A stretch of 64,000 nucleotides of DNA, from positions 496,001 to 560,000 of the forward strand of contig NZ_CP111040.1 of NCBI RefSeq assembly GCF_026248685.1, given 5' to 3'. Numbering within the stretch: the first letter of the stretch is position 1; each line of letters opens with the position of its first letter. Origin of the DNA: Haladaptatus caseinilyticus. Lineage in GTDB: Archaea > Halobacteriota > Halobacteria > Halobacteriales > Haladaptataceae. The position numbers and the translations under genes were made by a program. The notes beneath the pieces are model-generated. The model saw nothing but the letters and a program-made list of their open reading frames with translations, made no database searches and had not been told where the DNA came from. This document shows, piece by piece, positions 57,344 through 64,000 of this stretch.

Positions 57344-57535
57344 GCATAACACATGGCCGCCGTCGAAAGCGCAATCGAAGAAGGTACGCTCGAGGCATTC
57401 CCATCGGACGACGAGCGTGTCAGTGGCTCATACACCGGCTACGACAGGTACGGCAATATCGATCGCAAGTACTGGTAGTATGGTGGCTGTGGCGCGGAAG
57501 CCACTCAAAAGGCCACGCTCACCGACTGCCGCTAG
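57344..57535 (+). pseudogene. SWIM zinc-finger protein, C-terminal remnant
   Basis: The sequence from 57344 restores (with one inserted base) C-K-H-MAAVESAIEEGTLEAFP, then SGSYTGYDRYGNIDRKYW, a TAG, and YGGCGAEATQKATLTDCR. The first part is highly similar to CKRMAAVETATDNGTLDAFP at 56160-56555. This one keeps the His of the SWIM motif but is truncated at its 5' end and has an internal stop. The two fragments flank the VapBC-like pair. Confidence 0.65.
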
Positions 57536-57808
57536 CTCACTCGCTTCTTTCATTTGTGGCACGCCAAACGAAACTAAAGGAAGTGGTCCAGCGAACGCTC
57601 ATAAGGGGTGAATGCGTCGATTGATCGTACTCCAATGAGTTAGTTTCCATTTTAATACTCTTCTTCCAATCTTAAACTGCAATATTAGATATACCCTTCA
57701 ACAAAAAGATTGGCAAAGTCAATACTACTGTACTTATCACAACAAGCCACGATACCACACCCCACACCAACAAGCTTTCAGTCCCGCAACGCGATAAACG
57801 CTATTACT

Positions 57809-59074
57809 ATGGTCAGCGAGCAGCACACGATTCGCGATATCTTCCAATCAGAGCACTGTCAGCACTTCAGCCCAACTGAAGACAATGGTTCCCTCAGTAC
57901 TCAGCTCAGTGAAGCAATGGGAACTGTCATGGATATCGATCCACGGATACTTGATCCTCTCTACAACGAGATCAACCCCGAAGCGCTCAACGAAATATTC
58001 ACTCTTGATTCCACTCACCAACGTACACCCGAAGTCATCTTCTCGTGGCATGATCATGCGATCCAAGTTCGACAACCAGGTGAAATTTACATTACAAATG
58101 AACCGCTCGTCCCTGAGCTTGACGCAGATCTTCCACTAGCTACTGAATTCGCTGGCGCTCCATTCGGATCAACAGATGCTATCACATACGAATATGCTCC
58201 AACCGATGATCTCGGAACGGAAGTCGTCCTCGCTGTTACGAATGCAATTGGGATTGACTCTCAAGCAGTGACAGAACGGCTCGCCGACCGAATCAATCCA
58301 GATGCACTCAACGAGCTTTTCCAGCCGTTGGCTGATGGTACACCACGAACCAATGGCTATGTTTCGTTCGGATTTGAAGGGTACTTCGTTACGGTTTCAG
58401 GAAATGGGATGGTTACCATCCGATCTGAACTTGGACAACTCAAAGAGAAAGGCGGAAACATTCTAGTCGTCGGGGACGTTCCAAGTGATGTTTTCGATGC
58501 TGAACGTTCCTATCTCATGAACGATCCCGATTCGACCCGCTATGATCTATTTGCGTTACTCGATCGCTCTCCAACCGCGCTTCAACGCCAAGCGACACCA
58601 GCTCAGCCACCGCTGAACACTGTTGAAATTGTTGATTATCAAGCAGCAGTCCGATCAACGGCGGCGGCAGTAACCAGTCCACAAGAAAACGTCCAAATAA
58701 CTCCTATCAGTGGGACTCTAACCGATCTTCAAACTGCTCTCATTCATTCAGTAGCATTGCAGGAAGAGTATGTTAGGGATGATCGGCCAATTGACGTTCA
58801 ACTCTACGTCGATACGCTTCAACCGGTGGTGGAAGCAACGTCGACTGACATTGCGATGTTTCTAACTCCCATCTGTCGTGCCGTCCGTGGCGTTAGGGGA
58901 CTGGGCTATTACACGCTTCCACAGGATCGAGATTCATTCCCAATGGATGAAATCGAATCAGTATTCGATGCAACAATTGAGCTTCGTGTGAGTGAACGGG
59001 GTCCTGAGCAGCGGTGGATCCTCCCAAAAACAGGATACACGACGGAGTGGTTCCCAATAATCGAGAACAGATAG
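57809..59074 (+). CDS. HalOD1-HalOD1-DUF7504-like signalling protein
   Basis: 421 residues from ATG 57809 (MVSEQHTIRDIFQSEHCQHF). Two HalOD1 domains are visible at ~30-95 (DIDPRILDPLYNEINPEALN; VIFSWHDHAIQVRQPGEIYI) and ~130-210 (GIDSQAVTERLADRINPDAL; YVSFGFEGYFVTVSGNGMVT). A C-terminal module starts NILVVGDVPSDVFDAERSYL and ends GYYTLPQDRDSFPMDEIES, as in haloarchaeal RecA-like DUF7504 proteins. No Walker A is evident. It probably integrates or switches signals. A longer upstream frame would add residues with no family support. Confidence 0.8.
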   Translation: MVSEQHTIRDIFQSEHCQHFSPTEDNGSLSTQLSEAMGTVMDIDPRILDPLYNEINPEALNEIFTLDSTHQRTPEVIFSWHDHAIQVRQPGEIYITNEPLVPELDADLPLATEFAGAPFGSTDAITYEYAPTDDLGTEVVLAVTNAIGIDSQAVTERLADRINPDALNELFQPLADGTPRTNGYVSFGFEGYFVTVSGNGMVTIRSELGQLKEKGGNILVVGDVPSDVFDAERSYLMNDPDSTRYDLFALLDRSPTALQRQATPAQPPLNTVEIVDYQAAVRSTAAAVTSPQENVQITPISGTLTDLQTALIHSVALQEEYVRDDRPIDVQLYVDTLQPVVEATSTDIAMFLTPICRAVRGVRGLGYYTLPQDRDSFPMDEIESVFDATIELRVSERGPEQRWILPKTGYTTEWFPIIENR

Positions 59075-59209
59075 CGAGCGAAACATAGTCTGTTCATCTA
59101 ATTTATCTCGGAATACCTCTCTGAGTTCACCATCATTTTAATCCGCATATGAACCATCGAAAGCTAGTAACAAAAGGCCCCTTGTTAGATGACGCCGGGC
59201 CGTTTCCAG

Positions 59210-60088
59210 TTACTCCGTGACCTCGATCGACCCTTCAAGTGTTCGAACCGGATAGGGCATGTCAATCGCTTCGGCATCTAGCCGCTCTTTCACTGCTTGA
59301 ACTAGCTCTGACCGAATTCGTGTGAAGTTTCCTCGCCCGGGCTCACCGATCCAAAACCGAGTTTGCAACCCGACATACGAATCAGCGAGTTCCGTCACCC
59401 GAATATCGGGTGCTGGATCTGCGAGAATTTCATCGTGTTGTCGTGTCTCGTCGAGAATTACATCCTTTGCATGGTCGATGTCGTCATCATAGCCAATTCC
59501 AAAGACGAATTTCTGCCGGAGCTTATCATAGGCAACTGGATTCTTCACCGCATCATTCGCTAAGTCGCCGTTCGGAACGGTAATCCGCTCATTATCGAAC
59601 GTCCGCACTCGTGTTACACGTAAATCGATATCCTCGACTTGTCCCTCACCGCCACTCCATTCAATCCAATCACCGATCGTGAACGGCCGGTCCTTGAGAA
59701 TAAAGATTCCAGCAACAAAGTTGCCAAGGAGTTCCTGTGCGGCAAACCCAATCGCGAGGACAATTGCACCGGCAAACACACCGAATGCGGCGATAACGCC
59801 GCCAAAGCCAGCAACCGTGAACGCAAGCGCGATAGCGAGTACCCAGACGAGGATTCCTGCCACATTTTCTGCCAAACTCCGAACAGCTGGATCGTGCCCT
59901 TGTTCTTTCAGTACCCGTGTGAGCAGTGGAATGAGGACACTCCGTCCGATCAGATATACCACGACGAGTGTTACGAGGAACAGTACTGCGGGAATCACGT
60001 AATTGCCGACGATGGCCGAAGTTGAGAGTGTATTACTTGCCTGCAGTGGGATCATTGAACTCCAGTCCAACACTAAATTCAGTACCAT
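59210..60088 (-). CDS. MscS-family mechanosensitive channel
   Basis: About 292 residues from ATG 60088 (MVLNLVLDWSSMIPLQAS). A TTG 15 bases upstream is an alternative. Three to four membrane helices are followed by the MscS pore/beta domain: AFGVFAGAIVLAIGFAAQEL, LGNFVAGIFILKDRPFTIGD and WIEWSGGEGQVEDIDLRVTR with the NGDLANDAVKN motif. It opens under membrane tension to release solutes in hypo-osmotic shock. It lies 47 bases downstream of the YihY gene on the same strand; both concern membrane stress, so they may share a transcript. Confidence 0.93.
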   Translation of the reverse strand: MVLNLVLDWSSMIPLQASNTLSTSAIVGNYVIPAVLFLVTLVVVYLIGRSVLIPLLTRVLKEQGHDPAVRSLAENVAGILVWVLAIALAFTVAGFGGVIAAFGVFAGAIVLAIGFAAQELLGNFVAGIFILKDRPFTIGDWIEWSGGEGQVEDIDLRVTRVRTFDNERITVPNGDLANDAVKNPVAYDKLRQKFVFGIGYDDDIDHAKDVILDETRQHDEILADPAPDIRVTELADSYVGLQTRFWIGEPGRGNFTRIRSELVQAVKERLDAEAIDMPYPVRTLEGSIEVTE

Positions 60089-60135
60089 AGTTCGAATCGA
60101 CAATCGGAGAGACGTTTTATGAAGGTTTTCCCAAA

Positions 60136-61182
60136 TTAGACCTCTTTCTCATCGCTATTTTCGTTCCACCGCACTCGAATCTCATACTGGTTGCCATCAT
60201 CTGTTTTCGATATTTCCTCAACCAACTCAACTGTAGCAGGCCGCTCCGTGATCGAGTTCAAGAACGATTCATCGGCTGGAACTTCTATCGCTTCCATTCG
60301 CTCATAGCGTCCGAACATTCGTTCACGAACGAGGCGAGCATACCGAGCAGCTTCATCGCGGTTGAGTGATCGTTGTCGTGTTTCTGTCTGTGTGTCAGCT
60401 GTTTTCGTTTGGTGTGCGAGGACGGCATTTAGCACTGCTCCAGTGAGCAATACTAACCCACTAAAGTAGAGCCATGTCACCAAAAGAAGCACTGCACCGA
60501 GAACACCCGAAGCGCTTGAGCCAACTACGTGTACGTAAATCTGAAACAAGCCCTGAAGTGCTGTCCATCCCACTGCCGCAAATACCGTCCCAGGCAAGAC
60601 CGCACGTGGTGTGGTTTCGACCCCAGGGAAGAGATAATACATTGGGAAAAAAGCGATGACGAGTGCCACGATCAATACGATCGGGTTGAGCAATTCGATA
60701 AATGGAACTGCAGGAAAGAGGGCGAGCAGTGTGCCTGCAACAATCGTCGCAATCACCGCAAACCCAATCGCGAACAGGACGATAAGGCCGTCACGTATCT
60801 GGTCGAGAATGGATCCGTTTGTTTCAGCTGCGTAGATTTCGGAGAAGGCAGTATCCAATCCCCGGAAGAGTTTCAACGCCCCCCATGTGAGCGTTAGTAT
60901 TCCCACGATCGAAGCGCTTGCTTGTCCTTGTTCACTGTTGAGTGTTGTTTTAGCAAGCTGCCCAATCTCGGGAGAAAGAGATTTCGCAAAGCTGACCACC
61001 TGGGTCTGCAAGTTGGTGCTTCCAATCGCTGCAAATGCCAGAAATGCAAGGAGCAGGAGCGGTAGAAGGGAGATGAAGGCATGATATGCGATACTTCCTG
61101 CGAGAAACGTCACCTGTTTCTCCTGTATTTCGGTCCGAACCGACTGAGCGACTATGATACCGTTCTGAATTGATGGAGACAT
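60136..61182 (-). CDS. YihY/virulence-factor-BrkB family membrane protein
   Basis: About 348 residues from ATG 61182 (MSPSIQNGIIVAQSVRTEIQ). Six transmembrane helices, with YihY signatures FLAGSIAYHAFISLLPLLLL, LGAVLLLVTWLYFSGLVLLTG and a polar C-terminal ~80 residues (RQRSLNRDEAARYARLVRER). The family's function is not known; in some organisms it has been annotated, wrongly, as RNase BN. It is upstream of the MscS gene. The C-terminus is strongly acidic/polar, as common in haloarchaea. Confidence 0.9.
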   Translation of the reverse strand: MSPSIQNGIIVAQSVRTEIQEKQVTFLAGSIAYHAFISLLPLLLLAFLAFAAIGSTNLQTQVVSFAKSLSPEIGQLAKTTLNSEQGQASASIVGILTLTWGALKLFRGLDTAFSEIYAAETNGSILDQIRDGLIVLFAIGFAVIATIVAGTLLALFPAVPFIELLNPIVLIVALVIAFFPMYYLFPGVETTPRAVLPGTVFAAVGWTALQGLFQIYVHVVGSSASGVLGAVLLLVTWLYFSGLVLLTGAVLNAVLAHQTKTADTQTETRQRSLNRDEAARYARLVRERMFGRYERMEAIEVPADESFLNSITERPATVELVEEISKTDDGNQYEIRVRWNENSDEKEV

Positions 61183-61237
61183 AATCAATAAAGGTAGTCT
61201 AATCTCAAAGTGCTACCAACGATATACAATTGTTCTC

Positions 61238-61477
61238 CTATTTGGGTTTCCAGTCCAGTTTGATCGTCACCGACTCGCGACTCCCGCGGAGGACGGATGA
61301 AGATTCTCGAGTGCCGATTTCATACCCGACAGAGTCTGCTGGTGAGAGGGTCACCGTTTTATTTCCGACATCGATGTTGGCATCTCCACCTTCTCGAAGT
61401 TCATGTGCAATTGCTTGCAATCGATCAGCGACTTCTTCTCGCGATATTTTCTCTTCGTGGAGTGTTTTTTCGGACAT
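61238..61477 (-). CDS. amphi-Trp domain protein
   Basis: 79 residues from ATG 61477 (MSEKTLHEEKISREEVADRL). The amphi-Trp pattern is evident: EKISREEVADRLQAIAHELR, TVTLSPADSVGYEIGTRES and the final VTIKLDWKPK. These small, probably single-domain proteins are common in haloarchaea; function unknown. It is close to the YihY gene on the same strand. Confidence 0.9.
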   Translation of the reverse strand: MSEKTLHEEKISREEVADRLQAIAHELREGGDANIDVGNKTVTLSPADSVGYEIGTRESSSVLRGSRESVTIKLDWKPK

Positions 61478-61608
61478 CAAGAATACCTATCTCAAACAGT
61501 TCGGATAGGTGTTTTGGGCAAGGAGTTCGGGTGAAACGGATTCCTGTGCTGGTGCTCAACATCCAACTGGCCTATAGATTCATGCCAGAGTAGTCAAGTA
61601 TTCTTGTT

Positions 61609-62598
61609 GTGACTCGTGTACAGCAGGTAGTTGACCATCTTCAGAATCAGGAATCTCTGCTTATCGTCTGCCATAACAATCCCGACCCTGATTGTCTTGC
61701 GAGTGCACTTGCGCTTAAACGAATCGGAGAGTACTCTGGAGTTGAAACAGTCACTATTGCATATAATGGTGGCATTTCTCATCAACAAAATCGAGCCCTC
61801 GTCAATCGTCTTGACGTCCCATTGGTGAACTTTGACGACGAATTGTTAGAGAACCACGATAGTGTGGCATTTGTCGATCATTCGGTTCCTGGCGAAAACA
61901 ATGATGTCCCATCAACTGCTGGCATCAATATCGTTCTCGATCATCATCCAGCAACGCATGTAACAGCCGATGTTATTGACCGTCGTGAAAATGTAGGTTC
62001 GACCGCGACAATTTTGGTTGAATATCTACACGATCTTCAGATCGTCCCCGAAAGTGCTCTTGCAACCGCACTGTTGATCGGGATTCGCTCCGATACACTC
62101 GGGTTTACACGTAAAGTATCTGCCCAAGAATATGCTGCAGCAGAGTATCTCCATCCGTTTATTGATCAGGGCCTTTTCGCAAACCTATTGAATGTCCCGT
62201 ATACGTCAGAGACGATCGATGCACTGAGTGAAGCAATTGAAAATCGCAAGATCCAGCAATCATCCTTGGTCTCTTTTGCTGGAGTGACCACCGAGCGAGA
62301 CGCTCTTCCTCAGGCAGCTGATTTTCTGTTGAACCTACAAGGGATCAATATTACAGTCATTTTCGGCGTGATCAACGACGAGGTTCAGTTTAGCGCACGG
62401 TCGGCCGACCCAGCTACCCACGTCGGGGAATTGCTGGACCAAACGTTTGGCTCGATGGGTAGTTTGGGAGGTCATCAGCAAATGGCTGGTGGGTGTGTTC
62501 CTCTACTCAAAGGCGACAAAGACCATAGACAGATAGTTGAGATTGCAATCTCGATCATCACCAATCGCCTGTTCCACGAACTCACAGAGTTCGATTGA
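61609..62598 (+). CDS. DHH-family phosphoesterase (nanoRNase/pAp phosphatase-like)
   Basis: 329 residues from GTG 61609. Metal-binding motifs are clear: HNNPDPDCLASALAL, VAFVDHSVPGEN and VLDHHPATHVTAD (DHH motif), plus the DHHA1-type C-terminal domain ending GSMGSLGGHQQMAGGCVP (GGHxxA). The family hydrolyses oligoribonucleotides or 3'-phosphoadenosine 5'-phosphate. It is monocistronic and divergent from the amphi-Trp/YihY/MscS set. Confidence 0.92.
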   Translation: MTRVQQVVDHLQNQESLLIVCHNNPDPDCLASALALKRIGEYSGVETVTIAYNGGISHQQNRALVNRLDVPLVNFDDELLENHDSVAFVDHSVPGENNDVPSTAGINIVLDHHPATHVTADVIDRRENVGSTATILVEYLHDLQIVPESALATALLIGIRSDTLGFTRKVSAQEYAAAEYLHPFIDQGLFANLLNVPYTSETIDALSEAIENRKIQQSSLVSFAGVTTERDALPQAADFLLNLQGINITVIFGVINDEVQFSARSADPATHVGELLDQTFGSMGSLGGHQQMAGGCVPLLKGDKDHRQIVEIAISIITNRLFHELTEFD

Positions 62599-63127
62599 TT
62601 ACTGATAAAACCCGCTCAGCGAACCTGATAAGCGAGGTACTCGAAGGCTATTGCGCCCATGATACACACGGAAAATCTTAGTGAACTACCCTGCTCGGCT
62701 TGACAGCCTCGCTGAGGACAGGGCTTCCTGTTTCGATGACGGCGCTGTATCCCCCTCCCTACTCGATCGCGGTGCTCGTTCCTTGAGGAAGGGTCCTTAG
62801 CGCCTGTATTCAGGAAGGTGAAACACGTTCAAATGCAAAGCTAACCGAACACAAGCTCTCACTGTCTTCAGAATTCAGAGGGTTCTGGTGTGCGAATAAG
62901 ATGCGAAGCATCTTTTTAACGCTGTAAACGGTAGGGTAACCTCGCCATTACATGTATGACGGATAGCACAAACACCCATCAATAGATGGAAAACAAATAC
63001 TGAGACAGCGTACGAATCCACACGCTCAAAATATGCAGACTTTGGAATAGTGACGGAGAAGAATTGAAGTTTAGGATAGTGAATAACAGCAGGCTGGACA
63101 GTACAATCCCAGAGCTGGTTTCCGGAA
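62599..63127. other. intergenic region with a structured segment of possible IS200/IS605 origin
   Basis: About 530 bases before the PiT promoter. At 62676-62730 GTGAACTACCCTGCTCGGCT precedes GACAGCCTCGCTGAGGACAG and GGCTTCCTGTTTCG. This matches the style of haloarchaeal IS200/IS605 right ends, with short internal complementarity, but no TnpA/TnpB gene adjoins. Further on, hairpin-forming sequence at 62899-62917 may be a terminator. No gene seen. Confidence 0.3.
62899..62917. terminator. hairpin followed by T-run
   Basis: AGATGC GAA GCATCT makes a 6-base stem with a 3-base loop, followed immediately by four to five Ts. It lies ~300 bases downstream of the DHH gene, so it may terminate its transcript or belong to the residual IS sequence. 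Confidence 0.4.
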
Positions 63128-63136
63128 TTTTATATA
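63128..63136 (+). promoter_or_regulatory. TATA box of phosphate permease gene
   Basis: TTTTATATA lies ~33 bases before the ATG at 63169, so a transcript would start near 63158 with a short 10-15 base leader. Confidence 0.5.
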
Positions 63137-63168
63137 GGTGCTAGCAACGTTGATTTAGAGAGAAACCA

Positions 63169-64000
63169 ATGGTATCAGTGCTAACCGTCGCCGGGGTGGT
63201 CGTCGCCATATTCGTTGGCTTCAATATTGGTGGCTCATCGACGGGTGTCGCGTTCGGTCCAGCAGTCGGCTCACGCCTCCTACGGAAGGCAACCGCAGCA
63301 GCCCTGTTCGTTGGCTTTGCCTTTCTCGGAGCCTGGACCGTCGGTCGGAACGTCATCGCAACGATGAGCAGCAGTATCGTACCGGCAACCCAATTCACGC
63401 CTGCCGCAAGTGTTGCCGTCTTGTTCTTCACCGGTGCTTCGCTCCTTATTTCGAATCTCTATGGCGTTCCAGCCTCAACGTCAATGACAGCCGTTGGCGC
63501 TATTGTTGGATTGGGCCTTGCGACGAACACACTGAATAAGGCATTGATGTTTACTATCGTCTCAGCATGGATCGTCGCACCACTGATCAGCCTCAGCATT
63601 GGAATCGTTGTCGGGCGTTATATCTACCCGTATCTGGATCGCTATGTTGCGTTCACAAAGTTTGATCTCCACTTCATCCAGCTCGACCGTTCTGGGGCGA
63701 TTCCTCGACTCTACTTGAATCCAAACGCGACACGACAGGATATCATTGGATCGATTTCGGTGGTTGTCATTGCGTGTTACATGGCGTTTTCGGCGGGGGC
63801 GTCAAACGCGGCAAACGCTGTGGCTCCCCTCGTCGGCGAAGGAGGGACACTCACTGTCAGTCAGGGCGTCCTGCTTGCGGTAGTGGCCTTTGGTCTGGGT
63901 AGTTTCACCATCGCCCGACGCACACTGGAGACGGTCGGAGACGATATTACAGAGCTACCAATTCTCGCTTCATTGATTGTCTCCATAGTCGGTGGCACAG
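63169..64000 (+). CDS. PiT-family inorganic phosphate permease (partial, 3' end outside window)
   Basis: The visible ~277 residues from ATG 63169 (MVSVLTVAGVVVAIFVGFNI) carry the hallmark repeats of the PiT family: GFNIGGSSTGVAFGPAVGSR (first repeat) and SAGASNAANAVAPLVGEGGT (second), with six or more transmembrane helices and a VPASTSMTAVGAIVGL motif. PiT permeases take up phosphate with Na+ or H+. An acidic cytoplasmic loop (FTKFDLHFIQLDRSGAIPRL) separates the halves. The gene runs off the right window edge. It is probably monocistronic with its own promoter. Confidence 0.92.
   Translation, partial: MVSVLTVAGVVVAIFVGFNIGGSSTGVAFGPAVGSRLLRKATAAALFVGFAFLGAWTVGRNVIATMSSSIVPATQFTPAASVAVLFFTGASLLISNLYGVPASTSMTAVGAIVGLGLATNTLNKALMFTIVSAWIVAPLISLSIGIVVGRYIYPYLDRYVAFTKFDLHFIQLDRSGAIPRLYLNPNATRQDIIGSISVVVIACYMAFSAGASNAANAVAPLVGEGGTLTVSQGVLLAVVAFGLGSFTIARRTLETVGDDITELPILASLIVSIVGGT

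Overview
This window comes from a halophilic archaeon (class Halobacteria). The evidence is indirect but consistent. The proteins are acidic and Asp/Glu-rich. Secreted proteins carry twin-arginine signals. Haloarchaeal families recur: HalOD1 output domains, DUF7344-type winged helices, a bacterio-opsin-activator-type HTH, amphi-Trp, a halolysin-like subtilase and HVO_A0114-type regulators. I see no rRNA, tRNA or CRISPR. The many decayed genes, toxin-antitoxin pairs and transposase scraps suggest an accessory replicon or a genomic island.

Region 1 (1-7.7 kb) holds a partial HTH protein, a dead nicotinamide-nucleotide adenylyltransferase gene, an Lrp/AsnC regulator, a TRAM protein, a Tat-exported subtilisin-like protease, and a two-gene unit with an O-antigen-ligase-like membrane protein. 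A 1.3 kb gene-poor spacer follows.

Region 2 (7.7-29.7 kb) is the metabolic heart: a CoA-dependent aromatic-acid catabolic island. A tightly coupled operon encodes a small protein with an RHH-like C-terminus, a UbiD decarboxylase with its catalytic motif, a second UbiD-like protein that has lost that motif, and a metallo-beta-lactamase-fold hydrolase. Converging on it is a thiolase plus a condensing-enzyme/DUF35 fusion that lacks the catalytic Cys. Next come an acyl-CoA dehydrogenase, an enoyl-CoA hydratase, and a compact phenylacetyl-CoA epoxidase operon (paaA, paaD MIP18 part, paaB, paaC, paaD zinc ribbon, all overlapping by 4 bases). The island continues with a [2Fe-2S] ferredoxin that may stand in for PaaE, an acyl-CoA (benzoate/aminobenzoate-type) ligase, a double-hotdog thioesterase, a 3-hydroxyacyl-CoA dehydrogenase, a second enoyl-CoA hydratase, an AceTr-type transporter, a PaaY-like protein and a second MBL hydrolase paralogous to the first. 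Together these could activate an aromatic acid to its CoA thioester, epoxidise and open the ring, and beta-oxidise the product. An aldehyde dehydrogenase and another enoyl-CoA hydratase survive only as pseudogenes.

Region 3 (29.7-43.5 kb) starts with an AT-rich spacer, followed by an MNT/HEPN pair whose HEPN gene is truncated by a duplicated polB fragment, and a VapC/AbrB pair. Small enzymes come next (RibD-C reductase, cupin, alpha/beta hydrolase), then a set of regulators (DUF7344 twice, BOA-type HTH, HalOD1) and a divergent family-B DNA polymerase with degenerate motifs and a small partner gene.

Region 4 (43.5-57.5 kb) is a patchwork of IS4-type transposase remnants around functional cargo: a RidA-like protein, a Mn/Zn-type ABC importer with a DtxR regulator, a TumE/HVO_A0114-like pair, a SipW-like signal peptidase, a DUF234-type ATPase, several VapBC-like pairs and shattered SWIM zinc-finger genes.

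Region 5 (57.8-64 kb) looks like ordinary chromosome: a HalOD1-HalOD1-DUF7504-like protein, an MscS channel, a YihY protein, an amphi-Trp protein, a DHH phosphoesterase and the start of a PiT phosphate permease.
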